Positions 22,278-30,769 of a stretch of 30,769 nucleotides of DNA are shown piece after piece. The position numbers were made by a program, and so were the translations under genes. Each line of letters opens with the position of its first letter. Positions within the stretch are counted from its first letter, which is position 1. The DNA is taken from contig NWUY0300005090.1 of the NCBI GenBank assembly GCA_004151065.3, positions 55,327-86,095 on the forward strand, read 5' to 3'. The stretch comes from Larix sibirica. Its lineage: Eukaryota > Streptophyta > Pinopsida > Pinales > Pinaceae. A model generated the notes under the pieces. That model was not told the origin of the DNA. It made no database searches and saw only the letters and a list, made by a program, of their open reading frames with translations.

Positions 22278-23634
22278 GGCCATGATAAACTTCGATGGGG
22301 TTACTCTACCAAAGGAAATTTCAACATCAAGGAAGCTTATGACCTATGGACAAGCAGAGAAGCAAGACCAACAGACGGTATATGGAAGAGATCTGGATAT
22401 CAAATCCATGGCCAAAAGTGGCTTGTTTTGTTTGGCTTGTTATTTACCGTCGAATCCTCACCGGAGAGAACCTTCGAAAAAGAGAATAGTTGGCCCCTCT
22501 CAATGCCCTCTATGCTCCAGTGCTGAAGAACCTATGAATCATCTTCTAGATTCCTGTCAATTCTCATCCACCCTTTGGGACTGGGGAGTGGAATTGTTCA
22601 AAAGAACTAATAGGCAACAGGGGAATCCAGACCAGACTATTAAAGCTTGGGATCCCAAAGCTTTTAACAACAACATTGTGAATTCTGCTTGGATCATGTT
22701 TCCTGGATTCCTGATATGGGAAAAATAGAAGGAACGAAACCAGAGAATCTTCTGAGAAACTAAATCCCGTACCCAAGTAATCTGGAACAAAATTGTGAAT
22801 CACATTCAAGAGACAGTCAAGATAACCCCTTGGTCAGATAAGGATTGGGAAGCCAATAATCAAGAACTAAAAATCCTGGAACAACTTGGTCTAAAACAGT
22901 CAGATTCAGGCTGGGCCTAAAAGATTCAGAAATCCCCAATGCCCACTAGCCCCAACTTCTAGTCTCCCCCCCAGCTGGTTCCATCAAACTCAACTTCGAC
23001 GGAGCTTCCAAAGGAAATCCTGGTATAGCAGGCTTCGAGGGTGTCTTCTGGAATAGAGATGGCCAAATCTTGCATATTTTTCACGACCATCTAGGCCAGG
23101 ACACAAACAACACGACTGAAATTGAAGGTCTACTTCAGGGTCTAAAGACAGCAGAAAAAAAAAAGATGGGAACCACTCATAGCTTAAGGGGATTCGAAGA
23201 TGGTCATCCACATGGCCAAAAAACTCCAACTAGGAAGACACCCATTGCAAGTCACAGATAGTTGGCGGTCAACTTACAGGGTGGAAGAATTGGGAACTCT
23301 CCTTCGCAACCCACACGCTTGGTCCTTTAGCCACATCAAGCGAGAGGGAAACAAGGTGGTCGATTGCTTGGAAAATGTTGGATTCGAATCCCCGCACAGA
23401 TTACGAGAAGAACCCCTGTCACTCTTTATGGATTTGACATGGGATACACCATGTGCACAGTTGGCTAATAAAGATGAACAGGAAATGAGGCAACGATGTA
23501 ACGACACCTCAGCTAGGATTGATCCCCAGGAATTCCCCCATGCGGAAGGTCTCATCGACACTTCTCAACATAATGACCTTCCACGTGACACAAGTGTGAA
23601 TTGCAATAATGGAAACCAGGACCGTTTGAATTAG
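22278..23634 (+). pseudogene. Second writing of LINE B ORF2 tail (zf-RVT, RNase H)
   Basis: Same sequence as 18364-19720, with no upstream reverse transcriptase because it begins at the N. It has the same QCPLCSSAEEPMNHLLDSC zinc motif and the same KLNFDGASKGNPG RNase H start. Do not count it as an independent LINE fragment unless the join is confirmed. Confidence 0.85.
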
Positions 23635-24635
23635 TTAACCAATGAAGTGGGATTTAATGAATCAGGGATGTTGGATTGTCCTCAACCATCGAACATTCAT
23701 TACAGAGAATGATTGGAAAAAGTGGTAACCAAGGCAGATCAAGTGCTTCGGTACTTCAATCTGATCCAGAGTATGACGAAGTGATGATGGCAATTAAGGA
23801 AAGTCGTCATAGGTGTGCTATAAAAATGGACGCTCAGCAGCTGTGTCGATTCATGCCCAAACCTGTGTTCCCTTCTATCCTGCTGGTGATTTTCCCCTTG
23901 TGCTTGCGGGTTATTACCCTGCCCTTCTGTTGTTTCCTCTTCTACCCTTCCGCGCTAGCTCTTCCCTCCCAGCTGCATATCATGTGCTTTCATCCCCTCT
24001 ATTGATTCCTGCTCATGAGCATGGCCCCTAAGCCGTGAAACCCCAGGAACCAAAAAACAAGGAATCGTTTCGGATGCACTCACAAGTTGAAGAAAGCCAC
24101 CCGCGAGCAGTCCAAAGCCTCTCAAGCGGCCCATTTCTTCTGGAAGCGCATTCCCCACTAGATTCAAGAGGAAATTGAGGTCTTGGAGAAGGAACTATGG
24201 GAGCAGGTAACGAGCCAGAATTTAAAGAACATTCGTGATGAGGCATAGGAGTGGGTGCAGGACCCCGACACCATAGCAGGGTGACTGGAATCCTATGACC
24301 GCATAGTTTCTACTTACTAGGTGACCAAGAGCCTGCTTAACCATGTTCTGATGGAGCATGAGAATAAATCCATTGGTGATGCCGAACCTGTCCAAGCTTG
24401 GAGAGAACATCATAATGATTGCAGGCTTATGCATAAGAAGGTGGATCTCATCACTCTAAAATTGGGGATTCCCCTGTACCCACCACTCAACCAGCCGTGG
24501 GTCGATCCTGGAAGCAGCTCAGATGATCCTGTGAGCAGCTCAGATGATCCTGTGAGCCGAGGGGTTGGTTGCAGGGATCCCAACGAGGCAGTTTCCAATC
24601 CGGTCGTGCATACTGCTAATCACCCTACTCTATAG
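23635..24635 (+). pseudogene. Second writing of the LINE B third reading frame
   Basis: Same sequence as 19721-20721, including the four stops (now TAG 24159, TAG 24246, TGA 24282, TAG 24318) and the 21-bp repeat (24513-24554). Confidence 0.5.
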
Positions 24636-24953
24636 CAAGGCGAACACAATGCCTAACTGGTGCATTCTATTTCTAGCCTAGTAGTTGTTTTTCATTGTCT
24701 ATCGGTTCATATGCCACTAGTTGTTTTTAGTTCTGTTAGATGTTTTTCAGTTGTAATTGGGTTAAAAGGGTAAAATTTCCAGGCATCTCTTTTTGCAACC
24801 TATTTTTTGTATGGGGCACAATATAAGTAATAGAGTAGAATATAGCAGTGGATATTCTGACCTTTTTGAGGCAATTGTAAGGGGAAGTAGTGTATACAGA
24901 ACTCTCAGGCAAGATAGTATGCCTATTATTAGGCCATTTTGAAGCTAAAAAAA

Positions 24954-24974
24954 AACAATACAAACAGAAGTCAA
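24954..24974. repeat. Second writing of the LINE B right TSD
   Basis: Same as 21040-21060, after the same A run. LINE B thus appears to have three TSD copies in this window, which an ordinary insertion cannot produce. Confidence 0.85.
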
Positions 24975-25930
24975 AAATTTCTTAAATGTTGCAAAGGCCC
25001 TTAGTTTTAATATGTGGGCCTCATGGAGAACTAGAACAAAGAAGAAGTTTGTAAAAAACAACTAATAAAATCATTCCATCAAATTCACAATCATGACCAA
25101 AAATCACAATATTATACCAAGAGAATATCTAACATTGTTTATTTTTTTCCCTGTGAGGATGCACTCATAGCCCCCACAAAACTTAGAAGGGATACCCGAT
25201 AAAATCATTCCATCAAATTCACAATCATGACCAAAAACCACAATATTATACCAAGGGATATCTAACATTATTATTTTTTCCTCTATGAGGATGCACTCGT
25301 AGCCCCCCAAAAAGCATAGAAGGGATAGATAATGCACTGGCCTTCCCTGATTGTATGAGGGAAGTATTTCCCTCTTTTAATAGAGCAGCTTTCAATGACC
25401 TTAGCCTTGGACACCCATTTGAAAGATTTGTTTTTGGGTGTGTTTGTATCATATGTTCATAAAAATACAATGAACTTTCTCAATATAAACAATGTTGGGA
25501 GTATGGATGAAAAAAAAAAATTGGGACCGACCTACACATGTGGGACACTAAATAGGGAGGAAAACTTGGCTATGAATAAGCACCTATAGTGAAAGTTTAA
25601 TTGCAATATATGCTAGGTTTACATTGGTATAGGTCATTTCATATCAAAGCACTGCTAGGTGCATAATGCTTACTCAAAAGTCCACTATGTATGACTGGAC
25701 TAAGACAGAATAATATCCTTAGTCATGTCAATCATGGAGGGCAATGCAATGAACATCCTTATTCATCACCATTCACCAATCCATATAAAAAGGAAAAAGA
25801 GATTGTTCTTATCATGAAGCGCACAACCTCAATGGTCACCAACTATGAGTGGAAAGGCAACCCATTTTGAGTTTATCTAGCATGATCATTATGATACTTA
25901 GGGTGGGTGGGGTCATTAAGAAGGAAAAAT
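24975..25930. repeat. Second writing of noncoding duplicate piece 2
   Basis: Same as 21061-22016. This is the writing that connects to the intact LINE C. Confidence 0.8.
25921..25930. repeat. Left target-site duplication of LINE C
   Basis: aaggaaaaat, matched at 27752-27761 after a run of A. The matching position in the uninterrupted copy reads aaggcaaaaaccaagc, which confirms that the flanks were once joined. It is short and A-rich, so weaker than the LINE B pair. Confidence 0.6.
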
Positions 25931-27425
25931 AATAATAAAAATTATTGTTATAACACAGCCATAAAAAGCATTTCTGTTTGAGAGGGATACACCACCTCCA
26001 GATTCTATGATGCCACCAACTCAGGCTGGGAGGATTTGAATCAATAGATACCAGCAGATTGTACACATTTGAAGCTATTAGAACTCCCTTGGAGCTATGG
26101 CCATCCCAAACCAAACAGTCATTCAGATTATTTATCCCAATCCCAGCAAAAGCCAAACGAGAAGCATATAGCTCCCAATCTTTATGGCATCTGAGTGGAA
26201 GGTTTAGGTCACTTGCCGACAACCATCTCTCGTGGGGGACTTCCCTATCTCCTTTATAGAACTATGAAAGGACCACCAAATGCCTATCATGAAGCTCCTT
26301 GATAGTCTCTTCCTTTAACCTGTAGCCCCCTTCATCCCCTATGAATGGATCCACACCAACAAGAAGGTTAAAACCATTCCCAATTTTCCACTTAAGTCAT
26401 GGACTAATAAAGCACAAGGTGTTGCTAATACTCCTCCACATCGCAGAGGCCCTAGAGAAGTTTGATATCTGGCCCCTGAGCCATTGAGTTGTGTTGTATG
26501 TTTTCAGATATTTGACTCGAATGACCTTACTCCATAAACCCTCATCTGTCAGAGCCCTCCAAAGAGATTTCGAAAGCATCGCCGAATTGAACCAGTCCAG
26601 GTTTCGGAGTCCCCATCCCCCTTGATCTTTAGGCCAGCACAAGTTTTTCCAAGAACTCAGGTGCCACTTCCTAACCGAAGGTTTTCCCCGACCAAATAAA
26701 CTAGGACAACCTACTCTGCACACCTTTGATGATCGTGACAGGAATTTTTTGTAACCCAAACCAATATACCAGGATTCCTTGAAGCACAGATTGGACAAGA
26801 GTGAGTCTCCCCCCAATAGTCAACCAATGAGCGGCCCGGCCATTGATCCTCCTGTCAATTTTCTGTAATAGCCAACCCCATTCCTCCAGACCATAACAAT
26901 TCGGTTTCAAGTAATATCCAAGATATTTGATCCTCGAATCCAAGGGGGAGAAGTGGTAAGGGGAGGACACCTTAATGTCGTTGATAGTCTGCTCATCCAC
27001 CAAGTTATACAGAAAAGAAGATTTCTCCATGCTAATAGACATACCAGAGGCTAAACAGAAAGTAACAAAAATATCCTTGTAAACTTCCCACTCCCTCACT
27101 GAAGCTTTCCCAAAAATCATTATGTCATCGACAAATAGCAAGTGGGCTATGTTCATGGCCCGAGAGACTCTAACCCCATTTAGATGACCACCTTCTTTAG
27201 CTTCGTGGATCAATCTGATGAGGCCATCAATAGCAAGAATAAAGAGCAAAGGAGAAAGCAGGCATCCTTGTCGAATACCCCTGCTGCAAGAGAACATGCC
27301 AGTCGGCTCACCATTAATTAGAACCCCAAACGAGGTGGTGTAAATGCACTCTATGATCCATCGGACCAGGTTAAAAGGATCATACCAGGGCCTCATTATC
27401 TTCTGAACGTTGTTGCGGGTTTCTC
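25931..27425 (-). pseudogene. LINE C ORF2 fragment: reverse transcriptase to zf-RVT (inverted arm)
   Basis: Starts mid-palm at about 27425 on the minus strand. Landmarks: FGVLINGEPTGMFSCSRGI, GCLLSPLLFILAIDGL, HLLFVDDIMIFG (27121-27150; the active-site pair of Asp is intact), IKYLGYYLKPNCYGLEEWGW, INGRAAHWLTIGGRLTLVQS. A frameshift near 26710-26730 leads into KWHLSSWKNLCWPKDQGGWG (about 26600-26680), and after a stop at 26397 into KWKIGNGFNLLVG. The last part (26222 to 25950) has SSKGVLIASNVYNLL and WWHHRIWRWCIPLKQKCFLW, the start of zf-RVT. There are fewer breaks than in LINE A or B, so it is probably the youngest of the three. The endonuclease, ORF1 and RNase H are absent. Confidence 0.8.
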
Positions 27426-27751
27426 TGTTTTTATTTTCTTTCTGCTCTTTAGGATACAACAAACAGGTTCTGTAGCTCATCTTCTATTATGTTAGCAGTC
27501 TTTCAGGTCGTTTTTTCTGCTAAAACAATCTGTTGTCTTTTTTTTTCGTTTTTATGTAAAATGGGCACTGGCTCTGCTGGCACTGTTGGCCTCGAGGATA
27601 AGCTTGCTTATGTTGATCATTGTTGTTTGGCTCTTGGCATGGATCTAGCACAATGTTATTTGGTTTTTCTTTTGAAGACTCGCCTGATGCATCCTGGTTT
27701 TATCTCTATTAATACCAAGGAACATATTTTTTTTTTTTTCTGGAAAAAAAA
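27426..27751 (+). other. LINE C 3' arm with poly-A tail
   Basis: T-rich sequence (cgttttttctgc, tgtctttttttttcg), then ctcgaggataagcttgctta and taccaaggaacatatttttt, ending tctgg plus poly-A. It has no convincing coding content and looks like a LINE 3' UTR. Confidence 0.5.
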
Positions 27752-27761
27752 AAGGAAAAAT
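27752..27761. repeat. Right target-site duplication of LINE C
   Basis: aaggaaaaat after the A run, partner of 25921-25930. It is followed by ttaagcattacagaaatata, which continues the duplicated noncoding segment. Confidence 0.6.
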
Positions 27762-28020
27762 TAAGCATTACAGAAATATACCCTTTGCAATGACAAGTAC
27801 GATGAAATAACGTTCCTTCTAAATTGCTCATACTTCACTTTATGGTTTTAGGAAAATTTATAAATAGTTAAATGAAACACTATCACTTCTAAACTACCCA
27901 TACTTCATGGTTCTCGACAAAAAATTTGTTTATGATTAATCAGATTTGTGTCATTCACTTCACACTATGGAACTTGGAAAGATGTATAAAATTTAATCTC
28001 ACCATAGGGATATGATGGTG
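27762..28020. repeat. Copy 2 of the noncoding duplication, piece 3 (right of LINE C)
   Basis: Aligns with about 12430-12820 (shared: agcat.acagaaat, cacttctaa, tacttcatggttct, tttgtgtcattcacttca against tttgccggtcacctcacg, tggaact, tctcac/atcgta). It completes the second copy after LINE C. Confidence 0.65.
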
Positions 28021-28110
28021 TGCACTATGTAGTAATATAGGGTAGGGATATGATGGTGTTAATGTGTAGTAATACAAGGTAATACATGGTAGGGATATGA
28101 TGGTGTGTAC
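28005..28110. repeat. Minisatellite with tagggatatgatggtgt core, three units
   Basis: Core starts at 28005, 28043 and 28090 (periods 38 and 47), separated by variants of gtagtaatacaaggta. Confidence 0.75.
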
Positions 28111-28261
28111 TAATACAATGCTTAGCATTTATGAATAAAGGGATAGAGTCACAATTTTCACTTTGGGGGTTGAATTAAAGTTACTCAAAACTAATGTTTT
28201 TTGGAAATTAATATTATATAAAATTATGTTGTGTATAAATATCATTTTTTTTCATTATTGT

Positions 28262-28490
28262 GTCGAGAAGGCACATTTCTACAGTTCTGGTGGGGGAGAA
28301 GTGTTTGTTTGTCCCATAAAAAAAATTAAAATAAATAAATAAATGCAGCAATGTGTTGTAGTATAGTGGGGGGAAGCGTTCGTTTATCCCATAAAAAGAA
28401 AAAAAAGAAAAAAAAAGAATGTGTACATTAGTGTGTTGTAGCATAGTGGTGAGAGAGATGTATGTTATAATTTAGTGGTGAAAGGTTTAC
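28262..28490. repeat. Degenerate tandem repeat of about 80-110 bp
   Basis: Blocks of the type gtgttgtagtatagtggggg followed by a G-rich segment, gtttgtttgtcccataaaa and an A-rich run recur about three times with heavy drift. No coding frame. Confidence 0.55.
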
Positions 28491-28567
28491 AGATTTGATT
28501 CCTCTCAATATTTTGTAGAACCAAAGTTAGATGAACGTATATTCGTTTATAAAAATTTATAAATAAA

Positions 28568-28746
28568 AATGACGTTATAATGTATTAAATTTATATATAT
28601 AATTATTAAATACATTACACTTAAAATTTGACAATATAAAAAAGGCAAAATGAATCCCAAAAATAACAGTATAATGTATTCAAATTTATATGTGAAATTA
28701 TTAAATACATTACATTTAAAATTTGACTAAAATGGTAAAATAGATC
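28568..28746. repeat. Tandem repeat of about 93 bp, two copies
   Basis: Both units contain gtataatgtatt/gttataatgtatt, then an AT block, then attattaaatacattacactt (or acattt) aaaatttgac. Units start at about 28568 and 28661. Confidence 0.75.
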
Positions 28747-28939
28747 TTTAAGAAGATTATAGTTGTTAATGTGAATTTTAAATTCAAAAAGTCAAGATTA
28801 TGAAGACAATTGTTACTCATTTTATGTCAAAATGGATGCATATGGTGTTTGATTGATTGTTAACATATTATAAGTTCATTTTTTTTTATATATTTTGTAT
28901 TGCAAAACTATTCTTCATGTTATGTAAAATTTGATGCAT
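28747..28939. other. AT-rich spacer
   Basis: No gene or repeat recognised. Confidence 0.4.
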
Positions 28940-29180
28940 AGGGTGCTTCATAGATTTGTGTGGGGTTTAGTTCCCATCAAGTTAGGGGTTCAAATCTCAT
29001 GGGAAGGGGTTGAGGGTGGCAGCCACTTGTGGGGGATAATTTCAATTCTCCAAAGAGCGTCCAGTTTTGACTAAGCCTCTTACAAACCTGGTGGAAGCAT
29101 CCCATTTGTGGACAAATCGTTATGTCATCCAACATTGAGGTTGACCCTGGCCTACGCTCAACCTAACTTGAAAAAGAAAA
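28940..29180 (+). mobile_element. Possible tRNA-derived SINE
   Basis: A GC-richer island in AT-rich DNA. It has a box-B-like ggttcaaatct (28987-28997, one change from GGTTCRANNCC) and a weak box-A-like tggggtttagtt (28961-28972) about 26 bp upstream, then a non-tRNA body and an A-rich end (cttgaaaaagaaaaaatg). This is the layout of plant SINEs, but I found no clear TSD and the A box is poor. It is not a functional tRNA gene: no cloverleaf can be drawn. Confidence 0.35.
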
Positions 29181-29571
29181 AATGATGTCTAATTGAATGT
29201 TCCTATCTTATTAGTTGATTATCAAAAAAATAAATTATTATATATGAGAACATAACAAAAATTCATTGGCCTACACAACAAGTGATTTCACTTGTCTAAA
29301 TTCATCTCAACTTTGGATGTGCAAAGCCAAGAGATTAACCCCTCTCAATGCTTGGTGCTTATCAAAACATTTGATTGAACTCAAGTTTTTTTGTTTGAGA
29401 TGGTTTTATTGTGTTTTTAGTCAACATGCCATGTGCTAAGAGCTTTCAAAGAATGTAAGTATCGTTTTACCTAAAAATTACCTTTTATTTCTAAAAGCAA
29501 AACACATCAAAATCAATATTTTCAATCACTACTTTTTAAAATTAATGTAAGCCAAATATGCAAGAAAGCAT
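29181..29571. other. AT-rich spacer
   Basis: No gene, RNA or repeat recognised. Confidence 0.4.
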
Positions 29572-29711
29572 GCAAGCTAAGCACAAGAACTATTAATAAG
29601 GTCATTTTGAGCAATTACACATATATAGTGTTATAAGAGAGAATGCAAGCTAAGCACAATAAACTATTAATGAGGTAATTTTCAGCAATTACACATATAT
29701 AATGTTATTTT
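29572..29711. repeat. 73-bp tandem repeat, two copies, before LINE D
   Basis: Units start at 29572 and 29645; both read gcaagctaagcacaa, then actattaatraggt, then gcaattacacatatata. They differ at several sites. Confidence 0.8.
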
Positions 29712-30769
29712 CAAGACTGGATCGTTCTTCTTAACCCTCTCTCACCAGCTCTTCCATTTCCATACTCACAGTTGTCGGTTTCCTATGGATCTTTTGGATG
29801 AGGTGGATTATTCTCCCGATCCATTAGAGGGTCTTTGTGTTTTTCCTATAGTTTTCTCGCCGACAATGACAACTTCACATTCAAGGATGGGGGATTTGGC
29901 GGAGGGTAGTTCTACGTTTCTGACACCTAGGTCTCACGATGTTCAACTTTCACCATCTCCGGGAGGAAGAATTTCTCCATCTGTTACCGTCGCGGAACCC
30001 CTAACGGCTAGGGCTTCACCATCTGAGCCCGGTAGTTTTCCTTTTACCCACCCTTATGATGACCTTCCTCACTTTCTGGACTCCTCTGGGGTTGGATTCG
30101 TTGATTTCCTCCTCTCTTCATCTTCACGTGAAGATTTCATAGAATCTCCAGGCATTAAAAACTCTTTCTCGTCCTATGGCTTTGATCTTTTAGAAGCTGG
30201 GTGGCCTTCTTCGAACTTTTTACCTTCAGGGTTTTCTTAGCCATCGGAACTCAATGCGGAAGATTTTCTCCAGGATGCGGATGGCTTTATAGCGTCCATT
30301 CTGAACCCTAATACTGCGGCTGCTACGACTTCACCTCCAGGAGATAGGGTTTCACCGAGAAAGGACGGTGTTTCCACCAACAGCAAGGAAAATAGTAACG
30401 GCTCTAGCCCAAAGAAGCGCAAGAACAAATGTGCAAATAAGAAGGATGAGCTCTTAAGACTTGTTTGTGGGGTTGATGTCTCCATTGCTCATTCAGCTAC
30501 TACGGCAGAAATGGTCGTGGTCAGAAAAGTTCGTGGAAAATACCCTAGTCAAGCTGCCCTAATGGAGTGGGGCTCCATTTGCTGGAAGGATTTACTGAAT
30601 TATGCCCCAAAGATTAGGGTTCTGGCAAAAGGCTGGTTCATGATTAAATTTGAATCAAAAGAGGATGCGGAATGCATTTTGAAACACAATTGGAGTCTGG
30701 GAGATACCCCAGTCCTTTTGAAAAAATGGACTCCTCTTGTCACGTCCCCTCCCATCAATCCAACGCAAG
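29705..30769 (+). mobile_element. LINE D: 5' part of a fourth LINE, cut by the window edge
   Basis: A pyrimidine-rich leader (ttcttcttaaccctctctca) precedes a DUF4283-type ORF1 that continues past the window end. The 5' boundary is a guess from where the AT-rich repeat ends. The protein differs clearly from ORF1 of LINE A and LINE B, so it is another family. Confidence 0.65.
29785..30769 (+). pseudogene. LINE D ORF1 (partial): low-complexity N-terminus, basic patch, DUF4283-like domain
   Basis: ATG at 29785 (MDLLDEVDYSPDPLEG) opens a frame interrupted only by one TAG (30238-30240) and otherwise open to the window end. The first 200 residues are rich in Ser and Pro (SPSPGGRISPSV, SPPGDRVSPRK). 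A basic patch SPKKRKNKCANKK (about 30403-30441) could be a nuclear-entry signal. From about 30511 the sequence VVVRKVRGKYPSQAALMEWG then APKIRVLAKGWFMIKFESKE and AECILKHNWSLGDTPVLLKK matches the DUF4283 pattern of plant LINE ORF1 proteins. The zinc knuckle and ORF2, if present, lie beyond the window. A single stop makes it the least damaged ORF1 here. A DUF4283-only host gene is a less likely alternative. Confidence 0.7.

Larger units (their letters stand above)
22278..26190. repeat. 3913-bp block, second writing (probable false duplication)
   Basis: Repeats 18364-22276. Its right edge (26190) continues smoothly into LINE C (ctgagtggaagg), so this writing connects to the right part of the locus, while the first connects to the left. 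A true recent tandem duplication is possible but would not be expected to begin and end exactly at an N. Confidence 0.9.
25931..27751 (+). mobile_element. LINE C: 5'-truncated LINE with an inverted 5' part (twin-priming structure)
   Basis: The insertion has two arms. The left arm (25931 to about 27425) carries LINE ORF2 in reverse: the minus strand reads reverse transcriptase, then zf-RVT going leftward. The right arm (about 27426 to 27751) lacks coding content and ends on the plus strand in a poly-A run beside the TSD. Inverted internal sequence on the left, 3' end plus tail on the right and a TSD around both is the layout produced by twin priming during LINE insertion. Strand is given for the tail-bearing arm. 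The alternative is two unrelated fragments lying side by side. Confidence 0.65.

Noticed and set aside
22278-26190. A genuine recent segmental duplication
   Set aside because: Both copies end exactly at the N and I see no difference between them; contig overlap is simpler. It is not fully excluded without reads.
27489-27764. A 91-codon plus-strand open frame in the right arm of LINE C
   Set aside because: It runs through poly-T and poly-A, ends in the tail itself and matches no family. It is better explained as LINE 3' UTR.
28940-29010. A tRNA gene
   Set aside because: Only the B box is good; no acceptor or anticodon stem can be formed.
1-30769. CRISPR array, bacterial operon or phage system
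   Set aside because: The window is plant nuclear DNA; the tandem repeats have no regular spacer structure and no bacterial-type genes are present.

Overview
This is nuclear DNA from a land plant, most likely a seed plant. The evidence is a four-exon peptide-transporter gene of the plant NPF8 type with short GT-AG introns, and several plant-type LINE retrotransposons whose first ORF carries a DUF4283-like domain and a CCHC knuckle and whose second ORF ends in an RNase H domain. A conifer or other gymnosperm would fit the repeat load, but I cannot name a species. No rRNA, tRNA gene or CRISPR array is visible.

Layout. 1-115: a scrap of a LINE zinc-binding domain. 656-6879 (minus): LINE A, old and heavily decayed but complete in domain order, with a decayed target-site duplication (TSD). 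7865-10224 (minus): the only intact host gene, an NPF8-like di/tripeptide transporter predicted at 571 residues. 10.2-13.5 kb: noncoding DNA full of short tandem repeats, including copy 1 (11472-12860) of an old noncoding duplication. 13766-21039 (plus): LINE B, about 7.3 kb, apparently full length, between two identical 21-bp TSDs, with an unusual decayed reading frame downstream of its RNase H. 25931-27751: LINE C, an insertion with its 5' part inverted. 28.0-29.8 kb: AT-rich minisatellites and a possible SINE. 29785-30769 (plus): the start of a fourth LINE (D), cut by the window edge.

The most important point for any user is that 18364-22276 and 22278-26190 appear to be the same 3913 bp written twice, separated by a single N at 22277, with both copies ending exactly at the N. 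This looks like two contig ends that overlap but were never merged, so the real locus is probably about 26.9 kb. Everything in 22278-26190 should be treated as a duplicate.

Once that is collapsed, a clear history can be read: a noncoding segment of about 1.4 kb was duplicated in tandem; LINE B then landed in the second copy (TSD 13745-13765 / 21040-21060) and LINE C landed further along it (TSD about 25921-25930 / 27752-27761). The duplicate is therefore now in three pieces (13533-13765, 21061-22016, 27762-about 28020). None of the LINEs is intact. The transporter is unrelated to the LINEs and is not interrupted by them.
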